DNA of 64,000 bases, from NCBI GenBank assembly GCA_018881555.1, contig JACAXG010000075.1, forward strand, positions 2,842,300-2,906,299. The letters are read 5' to 3'. Of this stretch, positions 52,801 through 63,833 are shown piece after piece. Source of the stretch: Amblyornis subalaris (Eukaryota; Chordata; Aves; Passeriformes; Ptilonorhynchidae). Under the pieces are notes generated by a model. That model saw only the letters and a list, made by a program, of their open reading frames with translations. It ran no database searches and was not told the origin of the DNA. Numbering within the stretch: position 1 is the stretch's first letter; the number at the start of each line of letters is the position of its first letter. The position numbers and the translations under genes were made by a program.

Positions 52801-54812
52801 AAGCATAAGCAACAAAATGAATGCAACATGACAGGCTATGACTTGCTAGCAAAAGAAAAGCCTTGGCATTTCAGGGGGGAAACCCCAGAAAGTTACTGAG
52901 ATGCTGGACAGCATCTAGGTAAGTGTTTTATGAGGTGAATGAAATCCCCCTGCAAGTTATTGACATGATGCAGAAATTCAAATGGCAGCAGATAGCATAT
53001 GATGGAGAAACAATTAACTAGCCACAAATATGCTATTCCTCCTTCATATTAATAATTGTGCTGACTCTGCAGGGATCTCATTAGGCTAAATCCTTTATCA
53101 TTAACTATAGTAAGTAGCTGAAATTTAGTAAAAAAAGCAAAATTCCCATAAGAGATCTTCTGTTAATTCCGTTTTACAAAAAACCAAGTGATGCAGCAGC
53201 TTAATCACAGAATCACTTCACTCTTACAGTTTCATTTTCTGCATCATAATACTCTGAACAGGAATGTTAAAAAATGAATGTTACCTTTATCACTTTTCCA
53301 AAACACAACCCCATGCATTTGTCCTGAAATACCAATGTGGGTGACTTGCTGAAGCTGCTGCTGAGGTAGAGCAGCAAGGCATTCATTCAGTGCTTTTATG
53401 ATTTTCTGGACATTCTGCTCCATCCCCTGCAATCACAAAGCATCATCCTGAGCACAAAGCCATTAGGATTCACACCGTGTATTTATTAAACAAGGCTGCT
53501 CTACTCAGAAGTGAAGGACAGAATTCACTTAGTTTAATACCACGTATTAGAGTAACATTCACTACTAAATTGTAAAAATAAAAAGAAATTGCAGGAAACC
53601 CCACAAACCCACAAAAACTAAAAATCAATGCTAGCAAGTTGAGCCTCTTAAACTGAAAGCCAAATAATTCTTAATTTTCTAAATTACCACACCCAGCCAT
53701 AACTTTAAAAAAAATCCATTACCACTGACTACATGCTTTCATTAGTTCACCTTATCTATTGCTCTCCATTTTCCTCACAAAGAAGATTATCCATGTGTTC
53801 TGACTGGCATGCAATCTCCCCTACATCTTCCTAAAGCTTATCCCTATCTACTCACTGTTGATTTTCATGATGCTGACACTCCATTTCTGGATATTCTATT
53901 CCTAGAACTACCCAGCAAACTGATCTACTCATCAAATTGACCCAACTGTGCCCCAGGAGAAGCTGTATTCCAGCTTTCATACTTTTTGTGATAGACCAGG
54001 ATGAAGATTACAAACAAAGCTATTCAAATATAGTCTACAAATAAATGTGAACTTTGTGCATAGGTGCTTTTGGCTCTAGGGAGGAGGGTTGGCCTGTTTG
54101 GTATCTTTGGTATCAGAAATTGCCCTGGAGTCAGTACAATGCTGGGCCAGAGGAATGTTGATGCACATTTTTTATGATTCAAATCCACCTTTTTTTTTTT
54201 TTTTAGATTGACCAACACAATGGATGTAAATATCTTTAACAGGAGTACATGTTCCTGGTTATTTCCACGGGGAGTTTCCAGTTATGATTCCACCTCACAG
54301 TGAACTGCAAAATAAAATATCCTTCCAGTTGGCAAGTGGTTGCTTTTTCCTGACTGGGAGTGTCAAAGACAAGGTGGTGGTTCATGGGAGAATAGTTTTA
54401 GGTTGTTTTAGGCTACTTTTTCAAATGGGTCTTTCTTAGATCAAGCAGCTCTGCTTGACTTCCTCGGACAGTGATTAGGAGGTGTTTTAATTCTGCTTTT
54501 TGATGCAACCATGTGTCAATCTAGGCACAAAAACAATCCAGGAAAACCACTGGAGTCTGCACAATGTACCAAACAACCCGGCCACTAGAAGGCAAGGCTG
54601 GTGTCCTGCAACTTCTTCCGTCGGCGCTCCCTGCCAGCCCTTACCTGCGGTCCAGCTTCCAGGCTATCGGTGTGTGCCTGCGTCTCCCTGGAGCAGCTCT
54701 GTGCCACCGCCAGCCCTCGCTCTGTCCCTGTCACCAGGGCTGCCTTCACCGACGTCGTGCCCAGGTCTATGCCCAGCACACAGGTGGGCCCAGGCGCGCC
54801 CGCCGCGGCCAT
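46819..54812 (-). CDS. SHPK: Sedoheptulokinase, complete coding region
   Basis: FGGY-family sugar kinase that phosphorylates sedoheptulose to sedoheptulose-7-phosphate, feeding the non-oxidative pentose phosphate pathway in the cytosol. Seven exons in transcript order: 54812-54645, 53426-53285, 51096-50913, 49753-49601, 48540-48365, 48259-48059, 47213-46819. Total 1419 nt, 472 aa plus TAA (human 478). GIDLGTTSVK at residues 14-23 is the N-terminal phosphate-binding motif, GISGQMHGV lies at about 88-96, and LGDFQCSVYSC carries the likely catalytic Asp (about 259). C-terminal ATP-domain motifs include GERHLPEQLASVT, LGHVTRALCRGI and GSGSALARNEV. Start MAAAG aligns with human MAAR; two in-frame ATGs upstream would add 22 residues and lie in the CpG island. 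All introns are GT-AG. Head-to-head with CTNS. Confidence 0.97.
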
Positions 54813-55253
54813 GAGAGGATCGCTGTCACCTCTCCCACCAGAGACAGGCGGACCAACACCCACCATGCTGAGCCCCACACGGCTCCTTGTGGCCCCCGAG
54901 CCGCGGGCACTCGCAAGGCGGGCTCCGAGGGACGGGGCAGGAGCGCGACCCGGACTTTGCCCTCAGGCTGAAGGTGCCTCCCCTCACCGCTCCCCAGCCA
55001 CTCCCCCTCCACCTTGAGCCCTCCACAAACCACTACCCCTCCTCAAATCGCCCCTTCCTCACGGCTCCCCGCCGGCCCGCAGAGCTTTAAACCACACTTT
55101 TTGTCAAAACCAAACCACCACAGCGCCGAGCCCTGCCTGTCCCCCGCACACCTCTGCCCCTCTCACAGACCCGCTCCGCCACACCCAAGATGGCCCCCGG
55201 GGGCGGCCGCAGCGGCGCGGTGGGCGCTGGGCGGGGAGTCCACGGGCGATCGC

Positions 55254-55263
55254 CTCACGTGAG
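55254..55263. promoter_or_regulatory. Candidate CLEAR/TFEB-type E-box
   Basis: CTCACGTGAG is a perfect 10-bp palindrome with the TCACGTGA core of the lysosomal gene (CLEAR) element bound by TFEB/TFE3/MITF. It lies about 490 bp upstream of the CTNS start codon and 440 bp from SHPK. USF factors bind the same core, so the factor is inferred. Confidence 0.55.
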
Positions 55264-55409
55264 AGTCGAAAAGGGAAGAGCCGGGACGGCACCGAGCGCT
55301 GAAGGAGGTGGGTGCCCGCCCGCTCCCCGGTACCGCCGCCTCGGCAGCGGCGCGCCTCAAGGCACCGGGCGTCCCGGTCCGCCGGGGCTCCTGAGGGGAG
55401 GGTGGCGGG

Positions 55410-55434
55410 ACTACAAGTCCCAGCGTGCACCGCG
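55410..55434 (+). promoter_or_regulatory. Candidate ZNF143/THAP11 element, forward copy
   Basis: ACTACAAGTCCCAGCGTGC followed by ACCGCG closely matches the long promoter motif ACTACAATTCCCAGCATGC assigned to ZNF143 (Staf) and partners. It lies in the middle of the bidirectional CpG island. Confidence 0.65.
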
Positions 55435-55483
55435 GCGCGGCGCCAGCGGTTGGGGTCTGGCGGGGGCGCGGGGGCTGCCGAGA

Positions 55484-55499
55484 TTTGTAGTCCCGTGCG
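55484..55499 (-). promoter_or_regulatory. Candidate ZNF143/THAP11 element, reverse half copy
   Basis: TTTGTAGTCCCGTGCG reads on the minus strand as GGGACTACAAA, the ACTACAA part of the same motif, in opposite orientation and about 50 bp from the full copy. The CCCAGC half is missing, so it is a weaker match. Confidence 0.4.
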
Positions 55500-55533
55500 T
55501 TGGGGTGGGGAAGACCCGTCACGGGAGCAGCGC

Positions 55534-55743
55534 TGAGGTAAAGATGTAAAGATGTGCCCGGGGAGACAGAGGGACGGGGAGATCGGTGCCTTCCCAGGAG
55601 TGCTGAGGGTCCCTCGGCCGGGCTGGGGGCCGTGGTGCTGCGGAGGGAGCCGTTTGCCGCGGCTGCCGGCGGAGGGGATGGGCTGTGTGACCGTGTGGGT
55701 GCTGAGCGAAGCTTCTCCCCGCTTTTTCTGCAGTTTTTCTACC
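55534..55743 (+). other. Probable 5' untranslated exon end and intron of CTNS
   Basis: GCTGAG followed by GTAAAG (GT at 55538-55539) is a good donor, and TTTTTCTGCAG ending at 55733 is a good acceptor ten bases ahead of the start codon. This implies an untranslated first exon ending at 55537 and an intron of 196 bp. Human CTNS also starts with untranslated exons. Confidence 0.6.
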
Positions 55744-58700
55744 ATGTGGACGCGACACCTCCTCCCCGCCCTGCTGAGCCTCTCGCTCGCGCTGCTGGGG
55801 CCTGGCGGTGAGTGTTTGATCAGCCCTGCTCGGGCCCATAGGGCTCCAGACCAGTAAGAGATGGAAGAAAGCAGCTTTCCCAGTTATCCCATTACATCTC
55901 TCCAGGGATACCTGTGCCACACTTCCCATCAGCTCTTCTCTCACACACTACCTTGGCTTCTTGTGCTCATACACTGTTTTGAGGCACTGCTGTGCGCCTC
56001 ATGCTCCAAAATCACTTCTGCAGATTAAATACTGCCTGGAGTGCGGTCAGTGATGAATTGGGGAGCTCCTCTGCACTTAATTTCTTAAGAACACCCTATA
56101 ATATGTGGCAAGAGAAAANAAAGTGTCCAGGCCAACCTGTGCAGCCTGTTTCTCTCTCCATTTCTGGTCCTATTTTTATATAGCTCTCTGTTCTTTCCCT
56201 TGTCTCTTGTGTCTTTTAAACATAGAAGACTTGGATTCCAGATGTCCAAATTGTTGATGTCTGACCAGCTTAGGGTTTTGGTATGGGTTGTATTGGCACT
56301 TGGAATCTCAGCCTCTCTTAAAGCATGGTGTACTACAACATAGCTGGGTTGTTGTACAATANACCCCTTAACTGCAGTATTTCAGAGCACTGTAGTAAGG
56401 TGCTTGCCATTTCTGAAGTGTTAAATGTACATTCGCTTGGACATCTGGGTACCTGGTTTGAATTTGTGACCCAAGAAACAATTTTGTATTAAATTTTGGG
56501 CGTTTATGACTTCTAGATCACTAGGATCATGTCAAGAAACAGAGTGGGTTTGCAGTACCCTATAGCCTTCTCTTGGCATGAGCTTCTGTTGCACTTAAAG
56601 CACTTATATTGCTTCCTTGCAACATGTTCAGGTGACAGTTATTTACTTCTCCTTTTAAGTTGTGTACTCACCTTGAAATAAGCTGTACTACCCCTTTGCT
56701 GTTTATTGTGTGTACTAATGTGACTGATCTGATACTGCAGGGACCAATAGACAAAATGTCTATGGCACAAAAAAAAGTAGGTTGTTCTTCTGCAGAAGCT
56801 GTTCATAGTAATCGAGATTTGTGTGGGTGTTTTTTTCTCCCCAGATGGAGTCATTGTATTGTCTGTCCCTGCAGTGGTTTCTTTAGAAAGTGGAAGTTCA
56901 GCAAACGTCACTATCTCTCTGAGGTAAAGTCATGATTGCAGCTTTACTTTCCCTCTGGAACAGGGGCTGGCCTCCATAAATGAATGTACAGTTCCTTCAT
57001 TCCTAAAAATTGTTACTTAAGAGAAACTTGCATTTCCTAGAAGGATCACCTCCTGGGCTTAGTGGAGTTCTTTAGGAAAGCTGTGCAGGACTGTGTCACT
57101 TGGAGAGGCTTTAAGGGGTGTTTTTTTGGTTTGTCTTACTGCTGTAATTTCTGTCCGTCATCACCCCAAGTATATGGGCATCATTTCTGTCCCTCTTTAC
57201 CAGCAAAGAGTTAAGGAGCACAAGGATAGGATCCTGGTGGCAGTGACTTTGTTCTGCCACTTGTATGGAGAAGAGGGAGGTAAAATGTGGCCATACAACC
57301 ATCCATGCACTGGATCAGATAAAAGAACCAGTGCAATGCTCACACACTTTGGTGCTGGCNTTCCTCTGAGTACAAGGCAGGTTCTGTTGTGTGTGGGCTG
57401 CTCATTGCTGAGAGGATTCAGCTCCCCTGCAGCCATGAAGCAACCTCTGAACTCAGGCACCAGCCTAACTTGTTTTTTGTGCCTTCACAGGGCTCCACTA
57501 AATGAGACACTGGTGATAACTCTTAATATTACACATTCCTCAAAGCACAGCACCATCGTTGAACTGCCTGATGAAGTAAGTGACAGAACAGACTTGTGAC
57601 CTTATGCAGAAAGCTCCTGCTACTATGGTGCAACTCCTCTTTCTTCCCTCNACTTTGCCTTGCAGGTACAGTTCCCTGCAGGTCACACTAGAGCAGACTT
57701 CCAAGTGAAAGGAGATGATGTTGGACAAGTAACAGTTTACCTTTATGCCACTAATTCCAATTTAACTGGGTGAGAAACTGTCTTTTGTTCCACTTACTAT
57801 CTTGTAGCTTCCTAAACTTTGGGGTAACTATTCCTTCTTTGGAGTTAAATGGGACATGGTTGGGATGCAGTTGAGATGTGGTAACCCTCCAGCAAACCCC
57901 CAGGTATTCAAATAGAGGGCACAGAAGCAGAGTAGTATCTTGGTATATTAGATTTAATTACAAGAAGACTTGAGTTCTCACGGTTGCTTAGTCTGGTTTT
58001 AATAACTCCTCCCAAAAGTATGAAAACGACGTCAGCTTTTCTGCTCTGGGAAGCATTTGGCTGTCAGTGTCCAGTGGGATGCTGTTCTTCCTGAGCAGGA
58101 TTTGCTCTGAAGTTCCTGGGGTGCGTCAGATAGGGGAGCCCTCTTCTCACAGATGCCAGCTCTCCCTTCTAGGAAAAGTCTAGCAAAATGGAGAAAGACG
58201 GATTGCATTTGCTTGTGGCCCAGACATTACTGATCAACAGGATACTCCTATTTTACTTCCTTGTTTTGCTTCTGCTTTTGGGACTTGAAGCAAAGGCAGA
58301 GATGAGCACGTGGAGCTCTCCCAGGGGCGGGCGCGATCATGAGGCATGAGAAGTGCAACTCTGCTCTTGCCTAACAGACCTTGTGCTGAGAGAGTGGAGC
58401 CATAGGCACAAGGTGACCTTTCTGAACATTCCTGGGGTAAAAGGATGGGAAGGAAAGACTCAGGCAAGAAGGAAAGGGGGGTAGGAGTGAGAGATTTCCC
58501 AAAGGTAACAAGGGCACTAAAGAAAAGGGGAGCAACTCAACTGAAACCAACTGAANCTTTAGTGTCTTGTCTCAACACCTGGACTCTATTTCCTCTCTCA
58601 AAACAGCAAGATAAANTCTCCTGAAAAAAGCATGAATTAATGAATTGTTTTTGCATTACCCATCAGGCCTAGGATTCAATTTCAAGTGATTCACAGCATC

Positions 58701-61370
58701 ATAGTGAGATATGCTGATGAGGTGATTGGCTGGATCTATTTCGTAGCCTGGTCCATCTCCTTTTATCCTCAACTTTTCGAGAACTGGCGACGAAAAAGGT
58801 AAAGAGACCTCAGATGTGTTTGCAAGTCACTAAAGCACTTCTGCAAATCATGTTCATACCTTCAGTTACATCCNTCGTGGTTATTGGGAATTATCCATAG
58901 AAATATGGGGAAAAGGGGAAAAAAGTCTGAATAATTGCAGCCCCAGTACATTCCAGGGTCAAGTCGTCCCTGAAGCTGCCTGTAACACTCTAATGCATGT
59001 TCATCTTATTTTTTTCCCTTCTCCAGTGTTGTTGGACTAAGCTTTGACTTTATAGCATTAAACCTTACTGGCTTTATAGCATACAGTGTGTTTAATGTCG
59101 GTCTCTTCTGGATTCCCTTGATTAAGGTGAGCATGATTCTCTCTTAACGCTTGCTGGGGGGTGGGTAAGTGCAGAAGGGAGTTAAGACACGTGGCTGGTT
59201 TTGCTTTCTCTTACCTTTAGGAAGAATTCCTGGTCAGTTATCCCAGCGGGGTGAACCCTGTGGCCATCAATGATGTTTTCTTCAGTCTCCACGCAGTAGC
59301 TCTGACTCTTCTCACCATCATTCAGTGCTGCATCTACGAGGTGGGTCTGGGTGCTGGGCTCCCCTGTGGGCTCTGCCAGAGCTCCCTCTGCCGGGCACCT
59401 CCCTGCTCCTTTTGGGCTCTAAAATCCTCTTCCCTNCGCTTCCACCGGCCTTTCCAGAAGCCAGGCTTCACAGTCCAGCTGCCTTCATCTTTTCTGAGCT
59501 AGCAGCACCNCCACTACCCTTATCTACTTCAGCTTCATGGATGTTCTGAGCTTATAAGTAAACTCCTTAGGGACTCAAAATAACTGAGGCAAACAGCCAA
59601 GTTCATAAAGTTCCCAAACAGATCTCTAGCCAGCACATAGATTACAGCTCTTCACAGCACAAAGGCTGGTATGTGCTTTGCTGTTTCCTTGCTACTTGGA
59701 NCATTCTTCAAGCTAGGATAGGACCTTAGAGGTTCCCTGCAATTCAAACTCGCAGCTTTTTTTCAACTTCTCTCCTAAAACAGCTGTAAATGCCCTTTTA
59801 TAATTCGCACCTTTTCAAGTGAGACTGCTTGTTACAGTCAGATGGTTCTTTGTTTAATTTTCATTGTAAAAGCCTCTGATCTGAACAAGCCATTTTTCTC
59901 TAGATAATAACTGTTTCTCTCTTGGGGTTCTGCCTTTGGTCACGCTAAACCTAAAACCGTAACAGCCCATCTGTCATCATTGCCAGGTGCAACAGGCTTT
60001 TCTAGTGAAGAATTAGAAAGCAGCCATAAATCTTTTACCATAATGGCATTATCAGCCTTTTGCACATATAGGAACTCTTGATCTCATCAGATTAAATTTT
60101 GGAGATTGTTACAGATTATGCACCATAAGTACTCAAGAATACTGTTTTCTCCTTGCTCAGGGACAGCAGTGTTTCAAATGATTGATGTGAATATTGCTCA
60201 TCAGCTCTTGCAAACCTACATCTGGTTGCTGTAGCACTTGCTTAAAGTTCTCCTGTGGTACCAGCCTAACTGGTAAAACAGGTTTGGACTGTTATGTTGC
60301 ACAGTCCTGAGCAAACTGTATCTTTGTGTCTGGGGATGTACGACCAGGCCAAAGTGTATCTGTGTTTCTGTTCCAGAGAGCAGGTCAGAAAGTATCCAAA
60401 GTTGTTGTTGGACTACTGGCACTTGCATGGATCTTCACCTTCACAACACTGTTCCTTGCTGCAGCGGAGGAGATGACATGGCTACAGTTCTTGTTCTGCT
60501 TCTCCTACATTAAATTAGCAGTCACACTGATAAAATATTTCCCACAGGTAAATCTGAACTGTTATGCTTGGATTCTATATCCCTGCCACCCTAACCCTGC
60601 ATTGTGTGGTCTCAAAAGTCTGAACAGACTAAACCACCAGTGATTATTTACTAATAGTGACAAAACCAGTGGAGTTATACTGAAAGCTGCTTAAATGTTA
60701 ATCTCAAATGCCTGTGCATGACACTCTGACTTCTTGTCACACTCCCAGGCGTACATGAATTTCCGTCGGAAGAGCACTGAGGGATGGAGCATTGGAAATG
60801 TGTTACTGGACTTCACTGGTGGCAGCTTCAGCCTTCTCCAGATGTTTTTGCAGTCGTACAACAATGGTAAGCCTGGAACTGAGGTGCTGGGGCCTTTCTT
60901 AATGGGGTGGGAGGTCCCACTACAAAGCAGATACAAACCAGTAGGTTATCTTTGAAAAATGATGTTTGTGCTATGGGATGGGGAGCTGTTCTTACACGAA
61001 GAGTAAAGAATCTGCTCCTATTCCCTCAAGATATAAAATGAAGTAGCTATTCTGAAGAAACCACAGGAACAGTTATTAACTAGCTTTGCATAAGATGTGC
61101 ACTGCAGTCAGTCTTGAGGTGTGTCTAAGCAGTCCAAGTAACAGACATGAACTTCTCTAAAATACATGGCATGACCTTGTAGTCTTGAAACAAGACTACA
61201 CTTGAGGAGCTAGTTTAACTCTAATTTTGTGTTTGACAGATGAGTGGAAGTTAATCTTTGGAGATCCAACAAAGTTTGGCCTGGGTGTCTTCTCCATCGT
61301 CTTTGATATTGTTTTTATGGTCCAGCACTACTGCCTTTACAGGAGACGAGGGTATGAACCTTGTGAATAA
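55744..61370 (+). CDS. CTNS: Cystinosin, lysosomal cystine-proton symporter, complete coding region
   Basis: Exports cystine from lysosomes driven by protons; loss causes cystinosis in people. Ten coding exons: 55744-55807, 56845-56923, 57491-57575, 57666-57769, 58667-58798, 59027-59126, 59221-59340, 60377-60547, 60749-60866, 61240-61370. Total 1104 nt, 367 aa plus TAA, the human length. Residues 1-22 form a signal peptide. A luminal domain to about 120 has N-glycosylation sequons NVT, NET, NIT and NLT. Seven membrane segments follow, with PQ-loop motifs FYPQ (about 143-146) and YFPQA (about 282-286; also the second lysosomal sorting motif). The C-terminus is GYEPCE where human has GYDQLN. 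Every border is GT-AG and in phase. Shares a promoter with SHPK and converges on TAX1BP3. Confidence 0.97.
61240..61370 (+). CDS. CTNS: CTNS last coding exon with altered C-terminal tail
   Basis: Encodes [19 protein letters not shown], the last membrane segment, and the cytosolic tail [10 protein letters not shown] before TAA. The Tyr-x-x-hydrophobic signal of the mammalian tail (YDQL) is replaced by YEPC. The reading has no ambiguous base and the membrane part is well conserved. Confidence 0.93.
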
Positions 61371-63695
61371 CAAACACCACTCGTGGAGGCTAAAACTTCA
61401 AACTGAACTTGTCCCTACCCTGTCTGAGGGCTTTCAAGATTCTTGCTGCCAGTTACCAGGATACCGATTCTGATCTCTGTCTATAACTTGATCTCTGGGA
61501 TGGAACACAAACTGTTGCCTTGCCAAGCACCAATTGCCAGATGCCTTAAGGACAGCAAGCTCTCAGTTGCACACGGGAGACTCGTGCCTGGTGAAGCTGC
61601 ACACACAGCTCAGGGAGCTGTCCAAGCAACACATGGCTCTTTTTTCATCAACCACAGGGAACAGAAAGACCAGAGTGATGTCTTTCTGACTGGAGGTGAA
61701 ACACAAAGAGCAGAGTTCTGTCTTCCAAAAATCTGAGATAATGTTTAAGCAACCACTTAATATCTTAATGCGATGACTGAAGACTGTCTGTGGATCCAAG
61801 TGCTGCTGCTGACCTTTCCCAGACAGCTCACAGTACCACTCAGGCTGGCCATGGTGGTACATCACAATAATGAGGTTGGTAACAAATTCACAGATGTTAG
61901 AATTTGAACTCTTTATTAAAAAAATCCTAAGAAACAGAAACTGTATTCTTATTTCACTGAAAGCTCTTTCAAACGTGCTAAGACAAGTGCTCAGAGTAAT
62001 AAGAAGGGAATCTATGCATTTGTACTTGAAAACTACTTGAACGCCTAAAACCTAATGTGTCTTACTAGGTGTCAACCTAAGGAAAACTAGAGCCCAGGTG
62101 AAGTTTAACACCTCACTAACACAGCTCCCCACCAGTGAAACCAGACCTTACTAACCTCGGATTCATTGTGTGAATGTAGTTCACAATCTACTTCAAGCCA
62201 GAAAAAAGGTCTCAGCTGGAGGCATCCAAGTGATGTGGCACTCTTAAATGTAAGGAGAAACAGCTCAGGAAATCCAACCTTGTTTTATTGTGTGTAAAAT
62301 CAAGTGAAAAAGCAGTACAAATAGCAGTGTATCTTTATAGTAACAAAAATAACTCCAACTTGAAAGACTTAAAATTTACCACTGAATTCTTAAGTTACAA
62401 AATTCCAAAGCAGGATTGTAGTAATTCCAGAGATATAAAATTGGTAACTAGGCATCTGCTGGTGTGTACAGAACAGTGTGAGATGCATCAATCACACGTA
62501 CATGGCACACCAATAATGTACTGAATAAGTTAGTCTGCCACCTCCTCATGCTTTATTTACAACAGCTTACCTGAAGACTGCTTAAGGAAAGTACAGATAT
62601 GTGTAAATCANCTGAAGAGGACTAAAAACTCCAGTTTTTGGATAATTGTAAAGCTAACTGGCTAACAAACCACAGGATGCTAAATCATGGACTTAGTGTT
62701 GCAGCAAGAATCTTCAGTCCTGTGGGATGTTGATTTAAACCACTTAGTATCCTACTAGAAGTTTAAATTTGGTCAAGAGGCACTTCTGCAAATTACTGGC
62801 ATATTCATCTCTTCCGTCCAACAAACCAGTGATTTAAGCAAAGTCTTCTAGAAGACAAACCAAAATCCTCCCATTTCAAGTCTGACAGAAGTGGAATGAA
62901 GAACTGAACGAGCAGCATTTCTGGTAAGTTCAGTAACATTGTTTTGTTTCCTGCTCCATATTCCTTTAATTTAAACTCAATTCATCTGATGTTACAAATT
63001 TCTCGGGAACAAGGAGAATTAAGGCTTTACTCTGCCTGTGAGGTTGAACTGTAGTATCCATGAAGTGTACTTCACAGGCATTAATCTCCTACTTCTGTGT
63101 TACTCAGTTGTTTCTTGTCTGAAGAGGCTGCTTTGCACAAGGAATCTTTGCAGGAAACTGCAATGCCCGAAACCCTTCAGCCACTCTCCATCTTGCACAC
63201 AGTGTGGGATTAGTACAGTGCTTCTCCCCACAGCAGTGTGCACCTCTTAACTCTGGCATTTGCATTTGATAGCATGGGAGGGATAGGACAGCTCACTTCT
63301 AAAAGCTTAGGCACAGCAAACCCTCTGGTCTCCCACAGCAGAAACCACACTTCCCCCTAAAAGGGGAGGCTTTTGTGCTACAGAAGAATCCTGTCAAAGT
63401 TAAGGCTTTTCCAGTTGCTCTTAGATAAGTAGGGTCTGTCCCATCCTGAAACCCATGACTACAAAAGTCTTGCCATGTACCTGCAGGGCAGACTTTAGAG
63501 AAGCACTCTGCTGAAGGGAGTATTGTTTTACTACTGCCAGTTACACCAGAAGAAGTTAAAATCAAAAAGTAGTGTTTAGCACAGGTAGGAACATGCCCTC
63601 CTTCCAGACAACCTGTTCCAGTCTAGTATTTGCTTCTTTCTTTGATACCAGTCTATACATCTCCCTCCCCACCCCTTCCCCAGCTGGATGATGGA
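61371..63695. other. Convergent 3' region of CTNS and TAX1BP3
   Basis: No coding exon was recognised. The interval must hold both 3' UTRs. Minus-strand AATAAA hexamers at 62557-62552, 62289-62284 and 61917-61912 could end TAX1BP3. The plus-strand ATTAAA at 61915-61920 is the best candidate for CTNS. Confidence 0.55.
61912..61920. terminator. Overlapping poly(A) signals on both strands
   Basis: TTTATTAAA gives AATAAA on the minus strand (61917-61912) and ATTAAA on the plus strand (61915-61920). The plus reading lies about 550 nt past the CTNS stop. The minus reading would end TAX1BP3 with a 3' UTR near 1.8 kb. Confidence 0.4.
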
Positions 63696-63833
63696 TTAGG
63701 ACATCATGGATTGCTGCACAGCCTTCTGCAGGGACTGCCTGGTCACCAGCAGCCGTACCACCTCCTCGTTCCTTTTGGTCAGCCTCTTCCTAGCCTGGTC
63801 ATGGGTCACCATTGTCATATCCCAGCCATTCAC
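63696..63833 (-). CDS. TAX1BP3: Tax1-binding protein 3 (TIP-1), last coding exon
   Basis: Single-PDZ-domain protein that regulates PDZ-dependent scaffolds and Wnt/Rho signalling. The 138-nt exon begins after TCCCAG (AG at 63835-63834) and encodes VNGWDMTMVTHDQARKRL, then LLVTRQSLQKAVQ and QSMMS before TAA (63698-63696). This equals the human C-terminus almost residue for residue (human ends QSMLS). It supplies the end of the PDZ fold. Earlier exons lie beyond the window on the minus strand. Tail-to-tail with CTNS as in human. Confidence 0.95.
   Translation of the reverse strand: MNGWDMTMVTHDQARKRLTKRNEEVVRLLVTRQSLQKAVQQSMMS

Larger units (their letters stand above)
54600..55720. promoter_or_regulatory. 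CpG island: shared SHPK-CTNS head-to-head promoter
   Basis: The only long, dense GC- and CpG-rich stretch in the window covers SHPK exon 1 and the CTNS 5' region. The two start codons are 931 bp apart on opposite strands. No TATA box was seen at an expected place. In human the two genes are also divergent neighbours with a shared promoter region. Candidate factor sites inside it are listed separately. Confidence 0.85.

Noticed and set aside
53208..53220. ATCACAGAATCAC resembling a CR1 terminal repeat
   Set aside because: Only about a dozen bases match and the flank does not continue into CR1.
54813..54878. In-frame upstream ATGs for SHPK adding 22 residues
   Set aside because: The downstream MAAAG start matches the human MAAR start. 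The extension lies in GC-rich sequence without family similarity.
54601..55745. Long open frames on both strands through the SHPK-CTNS CpG island (up to 213 codons)
   Set aside because: GC-rich sequence has few stop codons. The frames show no family similarity apart from SHPK exon 1 and the CTNS start exon, whose splice sites explain the coding parts.
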